NCBI GenBank assembly: GCA_014338005.1
Contig: QUBZ01000007.1
Span: 1 to 64,000 of the forward strand
From: Chloroflexota bacterium
Lineage (GTDB): Bacteria > Chloroflexota > Anaerolineae > Aggregatilineales > Phototrophicaceae
Reading direction: 5' to 3'
Length of the DNA: 64,000 nucleotides
The notes under the pieces are model-generated. The model had not been told where the DNA came from and did not search any database. It saw nothing but the letters and a program-made list of their open reading frames with translations. A program made the position numbers and the translations under genes. This document shows, piece by piece, positions 42,136 to 51,185 of this stretch (its first letter is position 1; each line of letters opens with the position of its first letter).

Positions 42136-43278
42136 TCAGGCCGCCCGCAGGTGGCGGCGGCTGAACAGCCACACACCGAGCGCAAAATACAGCGCCGAAA
42201 GCAGCACCAGGGCGGTTAGCTCGTAGAGGACATCGTTCAGTTCCGCACCCAGCGTAAAAACCTTGTTCAGCGCCGCGACGGCATGGGTGGGCGGCAGGAT
42301 GTCGTACAGGCCGATGACCCGCCCGCCCAGGCTGAACAGCGGCACGCGCGGCAGCGGAAAAGCCGCGCCGGAGAAAAACATAAACAGCGCCAGCGGGAAA
42401 TAAGCGATAATCGAAGCCTGCATCCCGCTGCGGGCGAAACAGGCCACGATCAACCCTGTGCCGATGATCGAAACGCCGGTGAGCGCGGCGATCAGAAAAG
42501 CCAGCCAGAGCGGCCCCTGGCTGCGAAAACCCAGCGCCAGCGCCGTCAAAAAAGTGAGCGCGACGGCCAGCAGCGCCGTCAGGGTCAGCGCGGCGGTTGT
42601 ACCGCCCAGGAAGTCCAGCGCCGTCATGCCGGTGGTTTGCAGGCGGCGCAGCGTGCCGGTTTCGATCTCCCGCGTGATGGTCATGGACGACTGGTAGATG
42701 AGCAAAATCACCGCCAGCACCAGCAGCCCCGGCACATAGGTTTCAAATTCGCTGCGCGCCGCCGACGCGCCCAGCGCCTCCTCGACGATTTCGACCGGGC
42801 GTGCCTGGCCGGTGGTTTCCTGGATGTACTGGTCGAGGGCGGCATTCGCCATGATGGCGGCGACGGCGTAATACGGATTGGTCAGGTCGCCTACGAATAT
42901 GACCGGCGTCTTGGCGGCAGCTTGTCTGGCGCGGGCGGCTTGGAGCGTCTGCGAGAAATCGGGCGGGATGACCAGCAGGACTTCGGCATCCCGGTCGCGG
43001 AGCGGGTTTTCGGCCTCTGCGCGGGAGTTCACCTGATTGACGACCAACAGCGGCTGGCCGTCGCTGTAAGCGACCTGACGCAGCCGTTCGATGAGCGCGT
43101 TACCGTCGCCGGCGGTATCCTGATTCCAGACCAGTACGCCGTAGGTGGTCGAGCCGGTCGGAAAAAAGAGGGCGTACAGCAGGACGAAACACGGCCCCAG
43201 CAGCAGGGTGAGGCTCAGAATCAACAAATCGCGCCGTTGTTCCCACATGGCTTTGCGGAAAACGCCGAGAAAACGCAT
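42136..43278 (-). CDS. ABC-2 type transporter permease (YhgE/Pip-like)
   Basis: 380 residues. The N-terminal helix (RDLLILSLTLLLGPCFVLLYALF) is followed by an ~150-residue extracytoplasmic domain (GVLVWNQDTAGDGNALI…LLVIPPDFSQTL). Five or six TM helices then end with the ABC-2 signature (LQTTGMTALDFLGGT, IIGTGLIVACFA). Such permeases export drugs, lipids or cell-wall precursors with a separate ATPase; no ATPase gene is adjacent, so the partner lies elsewhere. Start ATG 43278 rather than TTG 43287. Confidence 0.82.
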   Translation of the reverse strand: MRFLGVFRKAMWEQRRDLLILSLTLLLGPCFVLLYALFFPTGSTTYGVLVWNQDTAGDGNALIERLRQVAYSDGQPLLVVNQVNSRAEAENPLRDRDAEVLLVIPPDFSQTLQAARARQAAAKTPVIFVGDLTNPYYAVAAIMANAALDQYIQETTGQARPVEIVEEALGASAARSEFETYVPGLLVLAVILLIYQSSMTITREIETGTLRRLQTTGMTALDFLGGTTAALTLTALLAVALTFLTALALGFRSQGPLWLAFLIAALTGVSIIGTGLIVACFARSGMQASIIAYFPLALFMFFSGAAFPLPRVPLFSLGGRVIGLYDILPPTHAVAALNKVFTLGAELNDVLYELTALVLLSALYFALGVWLFSRRHLRAA

Positions 43279-43335
43279 CTGAACCAACCTCTAAACGCGG
43301 CGAGGGCAAAACATTCGCCCCCGCGCGAGAAATGT

Positions 43336-43719
43336 TTAGCCGCGCTGCGAAATAAACCAGAACATGAAGAAATAAACGCCGCCAAATACCCCGGCGATGA
43401 TAGCAAGCGGCTGCGAACGTTTGGCTTTGGTGATGCCGGCGACGATGATGGGAAAAACGAAGATGGTTGCGTTAATCACCAGCGAGCCGAAGGCTTTGGG
43501 GTCGAACACGTTCAGTTTGGCGATTACGGCCAGCGCGCCGACCAGGCCGGCCAGGATGGTGGGGACAAGCTGTTTGTCGGACTGCATGAACATAACGATC
43601 AGACAGAGGAAAAAGACGATATACAGGCAGATGTCGTAAAGCAGTTCTACGCCGGAACGCGGCGCCAAGCGGGCGATAATTTCGTTCATCGGAATATTAA
43701 TCTGCTGAGCCAGATACAT
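43336..43719 (-). CDS. small four-TM membrane protein
   Basis: 127 residues from ATG 43719 with SD GGAGGGGG. An amphipathic N-terminus (NEIIARLAPRSGVELLYDI) is followed by four hydrophobic segments: CLYIVFFLCLIVMFM, LAGLVGALAVIAKL, ATIFVFPIIVAGI and IIAGVFGGVYFFMFWF. I do not recognise the family. It sits 57 bp upstream of the ABC-2 permease on the same strand and could be its operon partner. Confidence 0.6.
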   Translation of the reverse strand: MYLAQQINIPMNEIIARLAPRSGVELLYDICLYIVFFLCLIVMFMQSDKQLVPTILAGLVGALAVIAKLNVFDPKAFGSLVINATIFVFPIIVAGITKAKRSQPLAIIAGVFGGVYFFMFWFISQRG

Positions 43720-43789
43720 AATCCCCCTCCACATGAGGCCGTAAAATTTGGCGATGATATTATCACATCTTGGCGTGGTTCACAGCAAA

Positions 43790-44422
43790 TCAGCCGGTTT
43801 GCAGCAGGGCGGCCAGCGCGGCGGATAAATCCATGCCGGCGGTGTACAAAATGCCGTGAATGCCCAGGGCGCGCGCGCCTTCGATATTGGCGGGCATGTC
43901 GTCAATAAAAATGACTTCCGACGCCGGGCGGCCCAGCCGGGATAAAACGGCTTGGTAAGCGCCGGGGTTCGGCTTGAGGACGCCGATTTCGCACGAAATC
44001 ACCAGCGGGTCGAACAGGTCAATCACGCCCAGTTCGACCAGTTCGCCGCGCAGGGCCGGGCTGGCGTTGCTCAACAACCCGACGGTATGGCCGGCTTCGC
44101 GCAGCCGCCGTATGTAAGCTGCGATGATTTCATCGAGCCGGTCGCCGCTGTAAAAATCGCGCGCCAGCCGGGCGACTTCAGCCGTGTTCAGATGAAGCTG
44201 CCCCGCCACGTCCGACCAGTAATCCGCCGACGAAATGCGCCCGCTCATCACGTCCAGCCAGCTTTGGCTGCCATGCACCACGCGCTCCACGCTGCCGCGC
44301 GTTAAACCCAGGCGGTCGTCCCAGGCGTGGCGCGGGCTGTAATCAACCGTTTTGACCAGCACGCCGCCGTAGTCAAAAATTACCGCGCGTTTTTTCACCG
44401 GTTTTTCTCCTGGTTTATCCAT
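43790..44422 (-). CDS. HAD-family hydrolase (phosphoglycolate/haloacid-type)
   Basis: 210 residues from ATG 44422. Motif I VIFDYGGVLVKTV (nucleophile Asp), motif II LLSNASPAL, Lys in GVLKPNPGAYQAVL and motif IV VIFIDDMPANIEGA define subfamily IA. The cap is helical. It dephosphorylates a small metabolite; the substrate is unknown. A longer in-frame read to 44644 is a shadow of comEC. The real start overlaps the comEC 3' end by 28 nt, so translation is coupled. Confidence 0.82.
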   Translation of the reverse strand: MDKPGEKPVKKRAVIFDYGGVLVKTVDYSPRHAWDDRLGLTRGSVERVVHGSQSWLDVMSGRISSADYWSDVAGQLHLNTAEVARLARDFYSGDRLDEIIAAYIRRLREAGHTVGLLSNASPALRGELVELGVIDLFDPLVISCEIGVLKPNPGAYQAVLSRLGRPASEVIFIDDMPANIEGARALGIHGILYTAGMDLSAALAALLQTG

Positions 44423-46752
44423 AAATTCTGACCATCCGTCCACAGGTGCAGCGCGCCGCCGTCGGTGCGGAACAGGGGAATATCGCCCAGGCGGGCCAAA
44501 GTGTCCGGGTTGGGGTCGCCCTGGCGGTTGGCCGGGTCGCTGTGTAAAACCGCGACCTGCGGCTGAACCGCTTCCAGAAAGGCCATCTCTAAGGTGCGCG
44601 CCCCGCCGTGTTTGGGAAGCTGTAACACCGAAGCCGCCGGCCACTGCCCGCCCGCCAGCAGCTCGCGCTGGCCGTCGGCGCTCAGGTCGCCGGCCAGTAA
44701 AAACGATACCTCACCGTACCACAGCCGCGCGACCAGGGCTTGATCGTCCAGGGGATCGCTGATGGACGGCTGCCGCTGCGGATGGAGGATTTCAAGGCTT
44801 ACGCCGTCGTTCATCTCCAGCGTATAACCGGCTTGGGTGGCGATGATACGATCTGATGGCAACCGGTCGAGCAGGGACAGGTAAAACTCGTTCAGGTTGG
44901 GCTGGCCGCTGACCAGCGCCGCGCCCACACTGTAACGATCTAACACGGCGGGCAGCGCGCCGAGGTCGTTTTCGTCCGGCTGGGCGATGATGAGGACTTC
45001 GATTTCCCGGTCGGTGAACGGCAGCCGGTCGCCCAGGGCCGTCAGCAGCCGCGACGGGAAGCGCCCGCCGTCCACCAGGATGTGCGCGCCGCCGGGGGTC
45101 TGCGCGAGGACAGCGTTGCTGTGTCCCATATCGAGCAGCCAGAGGTGCAGATAACCATCAGGGCGGCTGAGGGCAGCAGCGCCCAGCAAAAAAGCCAGGC
45201 CGGATGCGGCAAAAATCGTGGTGGTAAAAACGGCGCGCGCGCGGACGAAACGCGCCAGCCGCAGCGCCCAGGTGGGTTGTGTGGCCTGCATCATTGCGCC
45301 TCCTAACAGCGCCAGATAAAACAGCGCGATCAGCCGCGAGTCGGCGTGAAATTCAAGGTCGGCGAAGGGCAGTCCGCCGGCCAGCCGCACCACGCCGAGC
45401 GTCCAGGCCAGCGGGATGAAGGCCAGCCAGTACAGGATTTGCGCCAGCGCCGGAAGCATCCAGACGGCCAGCGTGGCGGCCAATCCCAGGATGAGCAGGT
45501 AGCCTTGCACCGGCACGATCAGCAGGTTAACCAGCAGCGCGGCGGGGGACAGCCGCCCAAACACCAGGATGATGAGGGGCAGGGTGGCAACCTGCGCCGC
45601 CAGCGAAACCACCAGCGGTTCGGCCAGGAAGTCGCCCAGGGCGCGCGCGGCGCGGCGGGGGAACAGCCGGTAAAGCAGGGTATCCAGGCGGCGGGCGAAC
45701 GGGTCGGCATACAGCGCCAGCCCCAGGGTGGCGAAAAAGCTCAACTGGAAGCCGACATCCCATAACACGAGCGGATTTTGCAGCGAAAGCAGAATCGCCG
45801 CCAGCCCCAGCGAGGCCGGGACGTAGGTTTTGCGCTTTAGCAGCGCGCCGAACACCAGCAGGCTGCTCATGATGGCAGCGCGCACCACCGCCGCGCCGGC
45901 GCCGACCATCAGCGTATAAACGGCGATGAAAGCCATGCCGATGATCGCCGCCCGCCAGCCCTGGATGCGGAAGCGCCCCAGCAGGCCGATGACGATGCCG
46001 CTGAGCAGCGCCATATTAAAACCGCTGATGGCGACGACATGCGCCGCGCCCGCCGCGCTGAAGGCGTCCTGCACCTGTGGCGCGATGCCCCGTTCATCGC
46101 CCAACAGGATGCCGCCCAGCAGCCCTGCCGCCGGTTCAGGCAGATGGCGGGCGATCTGCTCGTAAGCGCGGGCTTTAAAGTCCAGCAGGGCGCTGTAAAG
46201 CGGGTTTCCGCCGCCCTGCGAGACGACCTCAACCGCTGTATTCTGCATGATGCTGAAAACGCCGCCCCGCGCCAGATAGTCGGCATACGAAAACGTGTCG
46301 GACTCCGCCGGTGTGATGAGGATGCCGGTGGCCCGCACCCGGTCGCCGTAACGGGCGTCGGTCGTGGCTGGCGCGTAGACCAGGACAGCGCCGCCGGTGG
46401 CAGCCGTTCGCCCGGCCTGGGTAAACGTTTCGGCCTCCAGGCGCAGCAGCACGCGGTCGTCGCGCCGGTCGGGTTCGGCGGTGATGATGCCTTCCACCGT
46501 CAGCCCGCCGGTATTGTTATAACGGGCGATGTCGCTGGTAGTCGGCACAAGCGACAAACGCAGGCCGCCCAGTGTAAACGCCAGCAGCGCCAGCCCCATC
46601 CAGCGGCGGCTGCGTTCCGGCCAGGACAGCCAGACAACCAGCAGCGCCAGGGCAGATAACCCGGCCCAGACCGGCGCGAGGGCCTGTTGGTGGTTGTTGG
46701 CGGCCAGCAGGATGCCTGCCGACCAGCCGAGTGCCAGATAAACGAGGCGCAT
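44395..46752 (-). CDS. comEC: ComEC/Rec2-type DNA uptake channel with degenerate MBL domain
   Basis: 785 residues. The N-terminal helices and DUF4131 OB domain (~40-170) are followed by the Competence domain with GILLGDERGIAPQVQDAFSAAGAAHVVAISGFN, the diagnostic stretch, then about ten TMs. The C-terminal metallo-beta-lactamase-like domain (~530-785) has lost its metal ligands: IIAQPDENDLGAL replaces HxHxDH, and NRQGDPNPDTLARL replaces the GHP turn. ComEC carries single-stranded DNA across the membrane, and the MBL part is thought to degrade the other strand. No other com genes are in the window. Confidence 0.88.
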   Translation of the reverse strand: MRLVYLALGWSAGILLAANNHQQALAPVWAGLSALALLVVWLSWPERSRRWMGLALLAFTLGGLRLSLVPTTSDIARYNNTGGLTVEGIITAEPDRRDDRVLLRLEAETFTQAGRTAATGGAVLVYAPATTDARYGDRVRATGILITPAESDTFSYADYLARGGVFSIMQNTAVEVVSQGGGNPLYSALLDFKARAYEQIARHLPEPAAGLLGGILLGDERGIAPQVQDAFSAAGAAHVVAISGFNMALLSGIVIGLLGRFRIQGWRAAIIGMAFIAVYTLMVGAGAAVVRAAIMSSLLVFGALLKRKTYVPASLGLAAILLSLQNPLVLWDVGFQLSFFATLGLALYADPFARRLDTLLYRLFPRRAARALGDFLAEPLVVSLAAQVATLPLIILVFGRLSPAALLVNLLIVPVQGYLLILGLAATLAVWMLPALAQILYWLAFIPLAWTLGVVRLAGGLPFADLEFHADSRLIALFYLALLGGAMMQATQPTWALRLARFVRARAVFTTTIFAASGLAFLLGAAALSRPDGYLHLWLLDMGHSNAVLAQTPGGAHILVDGGRFPSRLLTALGDRLPFTDREIEVLIIAQPDENDLGALPAVLDRYSVGAALVSGQPNLNEFYLSLLDRLPSDRIIATQAGYTLEMNDGVSLEILHPQRQPSISDPLDDQALVARLWYGEVSFLLAGDLSADGQRELLAGGQWPAASVLQLPKHGGARTLEMAFLEAVQPQVAVLHSDPANRQGDPNPDTLARLGDIPLFRTDGGALHLWTDGQNLWINQEKNR

Positions 46753-46758
46753 AATCGT

Positions 46759-47685
46759 CTACAGCAGCAGATTAGCCTTTAAACGTTCCAGTGTTTCGTC
46801 GTCTACGCCGGCCTGCTGGCGCAGATAGTCCAAAACCGAGCCGTAGCGTTCGGCCAGGTAACGCAGCGCGTCCCGCAAAATCTGCGGGTCGGCTACCAGA
46901 AATGGCTGCATGTCCTCGACGGTCACCCCCAGCAGCCGCAGCCGCTTTAACGGCACATAACGCCGAAAGTGGTCATAATAGCGGTTGCTCAGGCTGTAAT
47001 CCGCAATCACGACTGCTTCCGGCACGCCCAGCGCCAGCAGCAGCAGCGCCATCGTCAGCCCGGCGCGGTCTTTGCCGGCGGTGCAGTGAACCAGCGCCGG
47101 CAGGCTGTCCGAATCGGCCAGACGCCGGAACACCTGCCCAAAAACCGGCGCGTGGTCGTCAATCATGCGGCGGTATAACTCGGCCACGACAGCCGAAAAA
47201 CGCCGTTTGTGAAAGAGCAGCGTCCGCAGCCGGAACTGCTGCTCGTCTTTGGGGTCGGCGTTCACCGGGATACGGGTATAGGTGATGCCGACCGGCAGGC
47301 GGTCGGGCGCTTTGGTGACTTCGGAGTCGCTCCGCAGGTCGCAGATGAGTTTTAAACCCAATGTTTGCAGGGCGCGCTGATCGTTTTCGGTGATTTCGGC
47401 CAGCGTGCCGGAGCGGTAGACACGTCCGCGCCGCACATGCCGCCCATCCGATGTGGCATATCCCCCGATGTCCCGCACATTGGCCGCGCCTTCCAGCGCG
47501 ATAAAACGGTCGCTGCCGGCAGAGTCGGCATCCGGTTCGATGATGAGCGACTCCGGGGCAGGGTAAACGATGCGGTTACGGCGGGCGGCGAATGTTCGCC
47601 AGGCTGCCGCGCCGCCCAGCGCCAGTACAGGAAGCAAAAGACGACGTTTCAACAGGCTTTCTCTCAATACCACAAACCTATTCAC
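46759..47685 (-). CDS. membrane-anchored tyrosine/dual-specificity phosphatase (Y_phosphatase3)
   Basis: 308 residues, GTG start at 47685. A hydrophobic N-terminal helix (RRLLLPVLALGGAAAW) anchors it. The catalytic domain has ANVRDIGGYATSDG (Asn-Arg-Asp-x-Gly), LICDLRSDSEV and the P-loop VHCTAGKDRAGLT (Cys ~203, Arg ~209). This family removes phosphate from tyrosine or phosphoinositides. Which side of the membrane it faces depends on the single helix; probably cytoplasm-out (inference). It lies 6 bp upstream of comEC on the minus strand. Confidence 0.85.
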   Translation of the reverse strand: MNRFVVLRESLLKRRLLLPVLALGGAAAWRTFAARRNRIVYPAPESLIIEPDADSAGSDRFIALEGAANVRDIGGYATSDGRHVRRGRVYRSGTLAEITENDQRALQTLGLKLICDLRSDSEVTKAPDRLPVGITYTRIPVNADPKDEQQFRLRTLLFHKRRFSAVVAELYRRMIDDHAPVFGQVFRRLADSDSLPALVHCTAGKDRAGLTMALLLLALGVPEAVVIADYSLSNRYYDHFRRYVPLKRLRLLGVTVEDMQPFLVADPQILRDALRYLAERYGSVLDYLRQQAGVDDETLERLKANLLL

Positions 47686-47738
47686 TGTAGCGAATCCTGC
47701 CGTTGTTCGCCAATCTTATGCACTTTATCCAAATCTAT

Positions 47739-47767
47739 TTGACAGGAAGTGGATATTCTTTTATGCT
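47739..47767 (+). promoter_or_regulatory. sigma70-type promoter of the lacI-family gene
   Basis: TTGACA (47739-47744), 17 bp, TATGCT (47762-47767): identical boxes and spacing to the lysC promoter. The predicted start near 47774 falls inside the tandem repeat. Confidence 0.75.
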
Positions 47768-47770
47768 GAT

Positions 47771-47801
47771 GTTAGTAACTCGCGTTAGTAACCCGCGTAA
47801 C
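47771..47801 (+). promoter_or_regulatory. tandem 13-bp operator-like repeat
   Basis: GTTAGTAACTCGC (47771-47783) is followed head-to-tail by GTTAGTAACCCGC (47784-47796) and GTAAC. At the junctions TAACTCGCGTTA and TAACCCGCGTAA arise, near-palindromes with a central CG like LacI-family operators. They overlap the predicted transcript start, fitting autorepression. Confidence 0.6.
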
Positions 47802-47806
47802 TTAAA

Positions 47807-48844
47807 ATGGTTAGAAAAAAACGGGTCACTATGGCGGATGTCGCAAAATTAGCCGGGGTTTCGAGAACAACGGTTTCGTTTATTTTGAATAATGTCCCCG
47901 ATACCAATATCCCCGATGCGACCCGCCAGCGCGTGCTGCAAATCGCACGCGAACTGAATTATATGCCGAATGTCCAGGCCCTGAACCTGGCAACGGGAAA
48001 AACCATGATGATTGCACTGGTGGTTCGGCAAACATCGGAGCAAATGTCAGGTGATGCGTTTGCGGGTGAATTCATTCGCGGCGTGACCGGCGTGATCGAA
48101 GCCGAAAACTACCATCTGGTCATTCATGCTGCCGAACCGGATGCGCGGGAAAGCACTTATGGCAAGCTGGTGCGGACGCATAAGGTTGATGGACTGCTGA
48201 TTTCATCGCCGCTGGTGAACGATCAGGAGGTCAGGCTGCTGTACCGGGAAGAAACGCCGATTGTTTTACACGGCGCGACCGACACGCAGGACATCCCCAG
48301 TGTGGACGTGGATAACCGTCAGGGCGCGTACATGGCCGTTCGTTACCTGATTGATCTGGGCCACCGCCGGATCGGGCATATCAGCAACGCGCCGTTTTCG
48401 TATGCATCCAGTTCCGACCGCCTGGACGGTTACTGCCAGGCGTTGGCGGAAGCCGGCATCCCGTATGACGAGTCGCTGGTGCTGGCCGGGGAGTTTACGG
48501 CCTCCAGCGGTTACGAGCCGATGCGGGCGCTGCTTGATCTGCCGAATCCGCCGACCGCCGTTTTTGTCGGCAGCGATATGGTCGCCCTGGGGGCGATGGA
48601 GGCCATCCGCAGCCGGGGCGCGCGCATCCCGGAGGACATCTCGCTGGTCGGTTTTGACGATATTCTGTATGCGCGCTACACCATGCCGCCGCTGACGACC
48701 GTTCGTATTCCGGCTTACGAACTGGGGCGCAGCGCGGGCGACCTGATGTTAAAGATTATCCGGGGCGAAAGTTTGCCCGGCACGCGAATTTTGTTACCAA
48801 CCGAGCTGGTAGTCCGCCGTTCGACGATCAAATGTCCGGCGTAA
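47807..48844 (+). CDS. LacI-family transcriptional regulator of the sugar ABC operon
   Basis: 345 residues. The N-terminal helix-turn-helix is [22 protein letters not shown] with the hinge helix [17 protein letters not shown]. The periplasmic-binding-protein-like effector domain (~60-345) includes [24 protein letters not shown] and [18 protein letters not shown]. It binds the neighbouring palindromes and probably a sugar effector. It sits directly upstream of the ABC genes. There is no clear SD before ATG 47807. Confidence 0.9.
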   Translation: MVRKKRVTMADVAKLAGVSRTTVSFILNNVPDTNIPDATRQRVLQIARELNYMPNVQALNLATGKTMMIALVVRQTSEQMSGDAFAGEFIRGVTGVIEAENYHLVIHAAEPDARESTYGKLVRTHKVDGLLISSPLVNDQEVRLLYREETPIVLHGATDTQDIPSVDVDNRQGAYMAVRYLIDLGHRRIGHISNAPFSYASSSDRLDGYCQALAEAGIPYDESLVLAGEFTASSGYEPMRALLDLPNPPTAVFVGSDMVALGAMEAIRSRGARIPEDISLVGFDDILYARYTMPPLTTVRIPAYELGRSAGDLMLKIIRGESLPGTRILLPTELVVRRSTIKCPA

Positions 48845-48894
48845 AGGCTGCGCGCTCGATGGTTCGTTCAACAATATAAAGTTAGGGAGGATGT

Positions 48895-50172
48895 ATGTTT
48901 AAGCGATTTTCACTCATCATGGTCGTTCTTCTTTTGATCGTTGGCAGCGCCTATGCCCAGGGTACGGGGCCGGAGTGTTTTGGCAGCGAAGGCTCTGCGC
49001 TCTCCATTCTGGGGTCATGGGCCGGCGAAGAAGAAGAAACCTTCCGCCAGGTGATCGCTCCGGTTATCGAAGCCTGCAATCTGACGCTGAGCTACGAAGG
49101 CACGCGCGACCTGAACACGGTGCTGCCCACCCGCGTTGACGGCGGCGCGCCCCCGGACATCGCCCTGCTGCCGAACCCCGGCGCGATCAAGACCTTTGCC
49201 AACAATCTGGTCGCTCTGACGGACGTAGGTGTGAACCCCGACAGCTATTCGGAAGGCTGGCAGCAGCTTGGCTCGGTGGATGGCCGCTGGCTGGGTCTGC
49301 CGCTCAAGACCGATGTTAAGTCGCTGGTGTGGTACAGCCCGGTCGCTTTTGAAGCCGCCGGATACAGCGTGCCGGCCACCTGGGACGAGTTCATCGCATT
49401 GATGGATCAAATGGTGGCGGACGGCGGCCCCGCGCCGCTGGCGATGGGCTTCGAGAGCGGCGGCGCGACCGGCTGGACGGCCACCGACTTCGTGCAGGAC
49501 ATCCTGCTGCGGACGCAGGGACTGGAGTACGTCAACGGCCTGGTTTCCGGCGAAACCGCCTGGAACGATCAGGGTGTGGTGGATGCCTGGACGCTGTATG
49601 TGGAGTGGGTGAACAAATATGGCGCCGGCGGCGCGGATGGCGCGCTGACGACCTCGTTCGGCGATGCGATTTTGCAGCCGTTCCAGGACCCGGCGGCGGC
49701 CTGGATGGTGAAGCAGTCCGGTTTCGCGGGCAGCGCCTTCATCCAGCCGAACTTCCCGGACTACGTGTATGGTGAGGACTTTGCTTTCTTCGTACTGCCG
49801 ACGGCGGACGGCGAGCCGGCAGCGATGCAGGTCGGCGGCGACTTCCTGGGCGTGTTCAATGATACGCCGGCGGTTAACGCCATGATCGCCTACCTCTCCA
49901 GTGCTGATGGCGCGTCGGCCTGGGCCGCCAGCGGCTTCGACCTGACGCCCAACAGCGCGGTAGACCTGGGCGCTTACGCTAATCCGATTTCGGCGGACAA
50001 AGCTGCCGCGCTGCTGTCGGCACCGGATGTCAGCTTCGACGTAGGCGACCTGATGCCCCCGGCAGTCGGCCAGGCCGAATTTGATAATATTAAAGCGGCG
50101 GTCGGCGGTGGGGATATTGTCGCGCTGCTGAACGAGATTCAGGCCAAATACGAGGAAGCGACCGGCATGTAG
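48895..50172 (+). CDS. carbohydrate ABC transporter substrate-binding protein (SBP family 1)
   Basis: 425 residues. The signal peptide is MFKRFSLIMVVLLLIVGSAYAQG, cleaved by signal peptidase I rather than a lipobox, so it is not a lipoprotein. The maltose-binding fold follows: LSILGSWAGEEEETF, APPDIALLPNPG, WLGLPLKTDVKSLVWYSPVAF, ATGWTATDFVQDILL and AAWMVKQSGFAGSAF. It captures oligosaccharide outside the cell for the two permeases downstream. The GH13 and mannosidase neighbours suggest an alpha-glucoside or trehalose-type substrate. SD GGGAGG is 6 nt upstream of the ATG. Confidence 0.9.
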   Translation: MFKRFSLIMVVLLLIVGSAYAQGTGPECFGSEGSALSILGSWAGEEEETFRQVIAPVIEACNLTLSYEGTRDLNTVLPTRVDGGAPPDIALLPNPGAIKTFANNLVALTDVGVNPDSYSEGWQQLGSVDGRWLGLPLKTDVKSLVWYSPVAFEAAGYSVPATWDEFIALMDQMVADGGPAPLAMGFESGGATGWTATDFVQDILLRTQGLEYVNGLVSGETAWNDQGVVDAWTLYVEWVNKYGAGGADGALTTSFGDAILQPFQDPAAAWMVKQSGFAGSAFIQPNFPDYVYGEDFAFFVLPTADGEPAAMQVGGDFLGVFNDTPAVNAMIAYLSSADGASAWAASGFDLTPNSAVDLGAYANPISADKAAALLSAPDVSFDVGDLMPPAVGQAEFDNIKAAVGGGDIVALLNEIQAKYEEATGM

Positions 50173-50202
50173 GTGGTCACTTCGACCTCTCAGTAGAGTT
50201 AA

Positions 50203-50245
50203 TGAGGGCGGTAACTTCTGTTAAAAGCAGCGGCTACCGCCCTCA
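50203..50245 (+). promoter_or_regulatory. intercistronic stem-loop between SBP and permease genes
   Basis: TGAGGGCGGTA (50203-50213) and TACCGCCCTCA (50235-50245) form an 11-bp perfect stem with a 21-nt loop, without a U-run. Such hairpins after an SBP gene usually stabilise its mRNA or lower expression of the permeases. Confidence 0.6.
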
Positions 50246-50279
50246 GTCACAAAAACAATATTTTTTGAGGAATTTGCCT

Positions 50280-51185
50280 ATGCGTACCCTGATGGTTATG
50301 CGGCAAGGGCGCTGGACTCCCTGGCTTTACATGGCGCCGGCCATTATTGTTCTGGTCATTTATGTCGCTTACCCGGCCATTCGCACGGGGCTGTATAGTT
50401 TTCAGAATAACGACGGGACGGCTTCGGCGGCGGTAAGGTGCGCTGCCGACCAGCCCTGCTGGGGTTTTCTGGAAAACTATCGCCAGGCATTTGCCGGTCA
50501 GCAGGGGCAGATCGCGCTGCGTAATACGGCGATCTGGCTGCTGGTGATGGTGCCGGGGACGGCCTTGTTCGGCCTGCTGCTGGCGGTGCTGACCGACCGC
50601 GTGCGCTACGAGGCGCTGGCGAAGGCGATCATCTTCATGCCGATGGCGATTTCATTTGTGGGCGCGGCCATCATCTGGCGTTTCGTCTACAATCCCGACC
50701 CCGGCATCGGCATCCTGAATGCGCTGGTGACGGCGCTCGGCGGCGAGTCGCGCGCCTGGCTGGCGACCGACCCGCCGGGGAATACGCTGCTGCTGACGGT
50801 CATCGGCATCTGGATTTGGACGGGTTTCACCATGACGCTGCTGGCCGCCGCCTTAAAAAGCATCCCAATGGAGATCATCGAGGCGGCGCGGGTGGACGGC
50901 GCGAATGAACTTCAGTTGTTTTTCCGCATCATGCTGCCGCTGCTGGCCCCGACCATCGCCGTTGTGATGACCACGATGACCATTAACACGCTGAAGATGT
51001 TCGACATCGTGTGGGTGATGAAGGGCATTCAAACCGATGTGATCGCTACCCGGATGGTGTCGGAGCTGTATCTTGACCGGAACAACGGCCTGGCATCAGC
51101 ATATGCGATCATCCTCATCGTTTTGATTATTCCGGTGACGGTCTATAACATTCGCCGGTTCGGCGTGGAGGAAGCGGAAAAATGA
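50280..51185 (+). CDS. sugar ABC transporter permease, MalF/UgpA type
   Basis: 301 residues, six TM helices, ATG 50280 with GAGGAATT upstream. TM1 (WLYMAPAIIVLVIYVAYPAI) is followed by an extracytoplasmic loop with two Cys (CAADQPCWGF). The EAA loop EAARVDGANELQLFFRIMLPLL contacts the ATPase. It pairs with the permease at 51182, overlapping by 4 nt. No ATPase gene (MalK/MsmX) is in the operon, so a shared one must be used. Confidence 0.9.
   Translation: MRTLMVMRQGRWTPWLYMAPAIIVLVIYVAYPAIRTGLYSFQNNDGTASAAVRCAADQPCWGFLENYRQAFAGQQGQIALRNTAIWLLVMVPGTALFGLLLAVLTDRVRYEALAKAIIFMPMAISFVGAAIIWRFVYNPDPGIGILNALVTALGGESRAWLATDPPGNTLLLTVIGIWIWTGFTMTLLAAALKSIPMEIIEAARVDGANELQLFFRIMLPLLAPTIAVVMTTMTINTLKMFDIVWVMKGIQTDVIATRMVSELYLDRNNGLASAYAIILIVLIIPVTVYNIRRFGVEEAEK

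Noticed and set aside
42283-43908. 541-codon plus-strand ORF over the ABC-2 permease
   Set aside because: It covers the antisense of two recognisable membrane proteins and is Gln/Arg-rich without any motif.
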